A stretch of 64,000 nucleotides of DNA from SG8-40 sp963792855 (GTDB lineage: Bacteria > Pseudomonadota > Gammaproteobacteria > Burkholderiales > Eutrophovitaceae). The notes beneath the pieces were generated by a model. That model had not been told where the DNA came from. It did no database searches and was given only the letters and a program-made list of their open reading frames with translations. Positions 63,913 through 64,000 of this stretch are shown here, in pieces (the stretch's first letter is position 1; each line of letters opens with the position of its first letter). Where the stretch lies: contig CAWBXZ010000007.1 of the NCBI GenBank assembly GCA_963792855.1, forward strand, positions 186,001-250,000, in the 5' to 3' direction. Made by a program: the position numbers and the translations under genes.

Positions 63913-64000
63913 AGCCTATTTCCGTCCGGAACGTGAAACCAGTCTAGCCGCGATGATAGTAGCAAGGATCGGCAGTGTGAATTGCTGTTTCTCGATGGCG

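Noticed and set aside
1..64000. CRISPR array, rRNA, riboswitch or prophage modules
   Set aside because: No regularly spaced repeats, no rRNA-like sequence, no cobalamin-riboswitch core that I could recognise near the B12 genes, and no phage structural genes were found by reading.

Overview
The window is a GC-rich (about 60%) proteobacterial chromosome segment. CTG-N8-CAG type LexA signal, fused indolepyruvate oxidoreductase, fused isobutyryl-CoA mutase, YaeQ, CueR and NemR-like regulators fit a beta- or gammaproteobacterium; I cannot name the genus. Coding density is high, with no rRNA, no CRISPR array and no intact tRNA.

Region 1 (1-28.2 kb) is ordinary chromosome: the end of an MFS transporter, a ChaC-like cyclotransferase, a DOMON-like protein and a DUF1343 protein, a 265-bp element with 30-bp perfect terminal inverted repeats, a PanB-like protein that lacks the PanB metal ligands, a dicarboxylate symporter, a lipoprotein serine hydrolase, glutaminase, a GST, a TetR/truncated-haemoglobin pair sharing a 16-bp operator, glycerol dehydrogenase, arylamine N-acetyltransferase, a lipoprotein sulfatase, an AAA ATPase, a divergent cytochrome b561/LuxR pair, and a MATE-SDR-CMD-SBP run.

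Region 2 (28.4-51.9 kb) is the metabolic core and nearly all on the minus strand. It holds what looks like a complete 2-hydroxyisobutyryl-CoA mutase operon (small B12 subunit, CoA ligase, MeaB-type GTPase, large subunit with the Ile/Asp signature), followed by a tandem gamma-carbonic-anhydrase/PaaY-like protein. Further on come two GMC oxidoreductases, a mandelate-racemase-like enzyme, a fused isobutyryl-CoA mutase (IcmF), a frameshifted indolepyruvate:ferredoxin oxidoreductase, acetolactate synthase and a divergent Lrp regulator. This is branched-chain and 2-hydroxy-acid acyl-CoA chemistry around two B12 mutases. It is interrupted by an AT-rich Fic gene with a short-repeat array in front of it and by a group III truncated haemoglobin.

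Region 3 (51.9-60.4 kb) holds a B12/metal-receptor gene, yqhA and a cueR-like gene, all broken by single extra G/C bases (with the oxidoreductase, a cluster of five such events, more likely sequence error than biology); a His-rich DUF4396 membrane protein behind a textbook CueR promoter; then a GntR-acyl-CoA ligase-ThDP lyase operon that could be a second, lyase-based route for 2-hydroxyacyl-CoA; and a di-haem cytochrome c peroxidase.

Region 4 (60.5-64 kb) is a scar: an SOS box, a scrambled IS91-family transposase, the 3' end of a tRNA-Arg-like gene with its terminator, and an adenylate cyclase/TPR protein. The most interesting hypothesis is that the segment encodes two parallel routes (mutase and lyase) for 2-hydroxyisobutyrate-like acids, possibly co-regulated through a shared GntR-type operator core seen at both loci.
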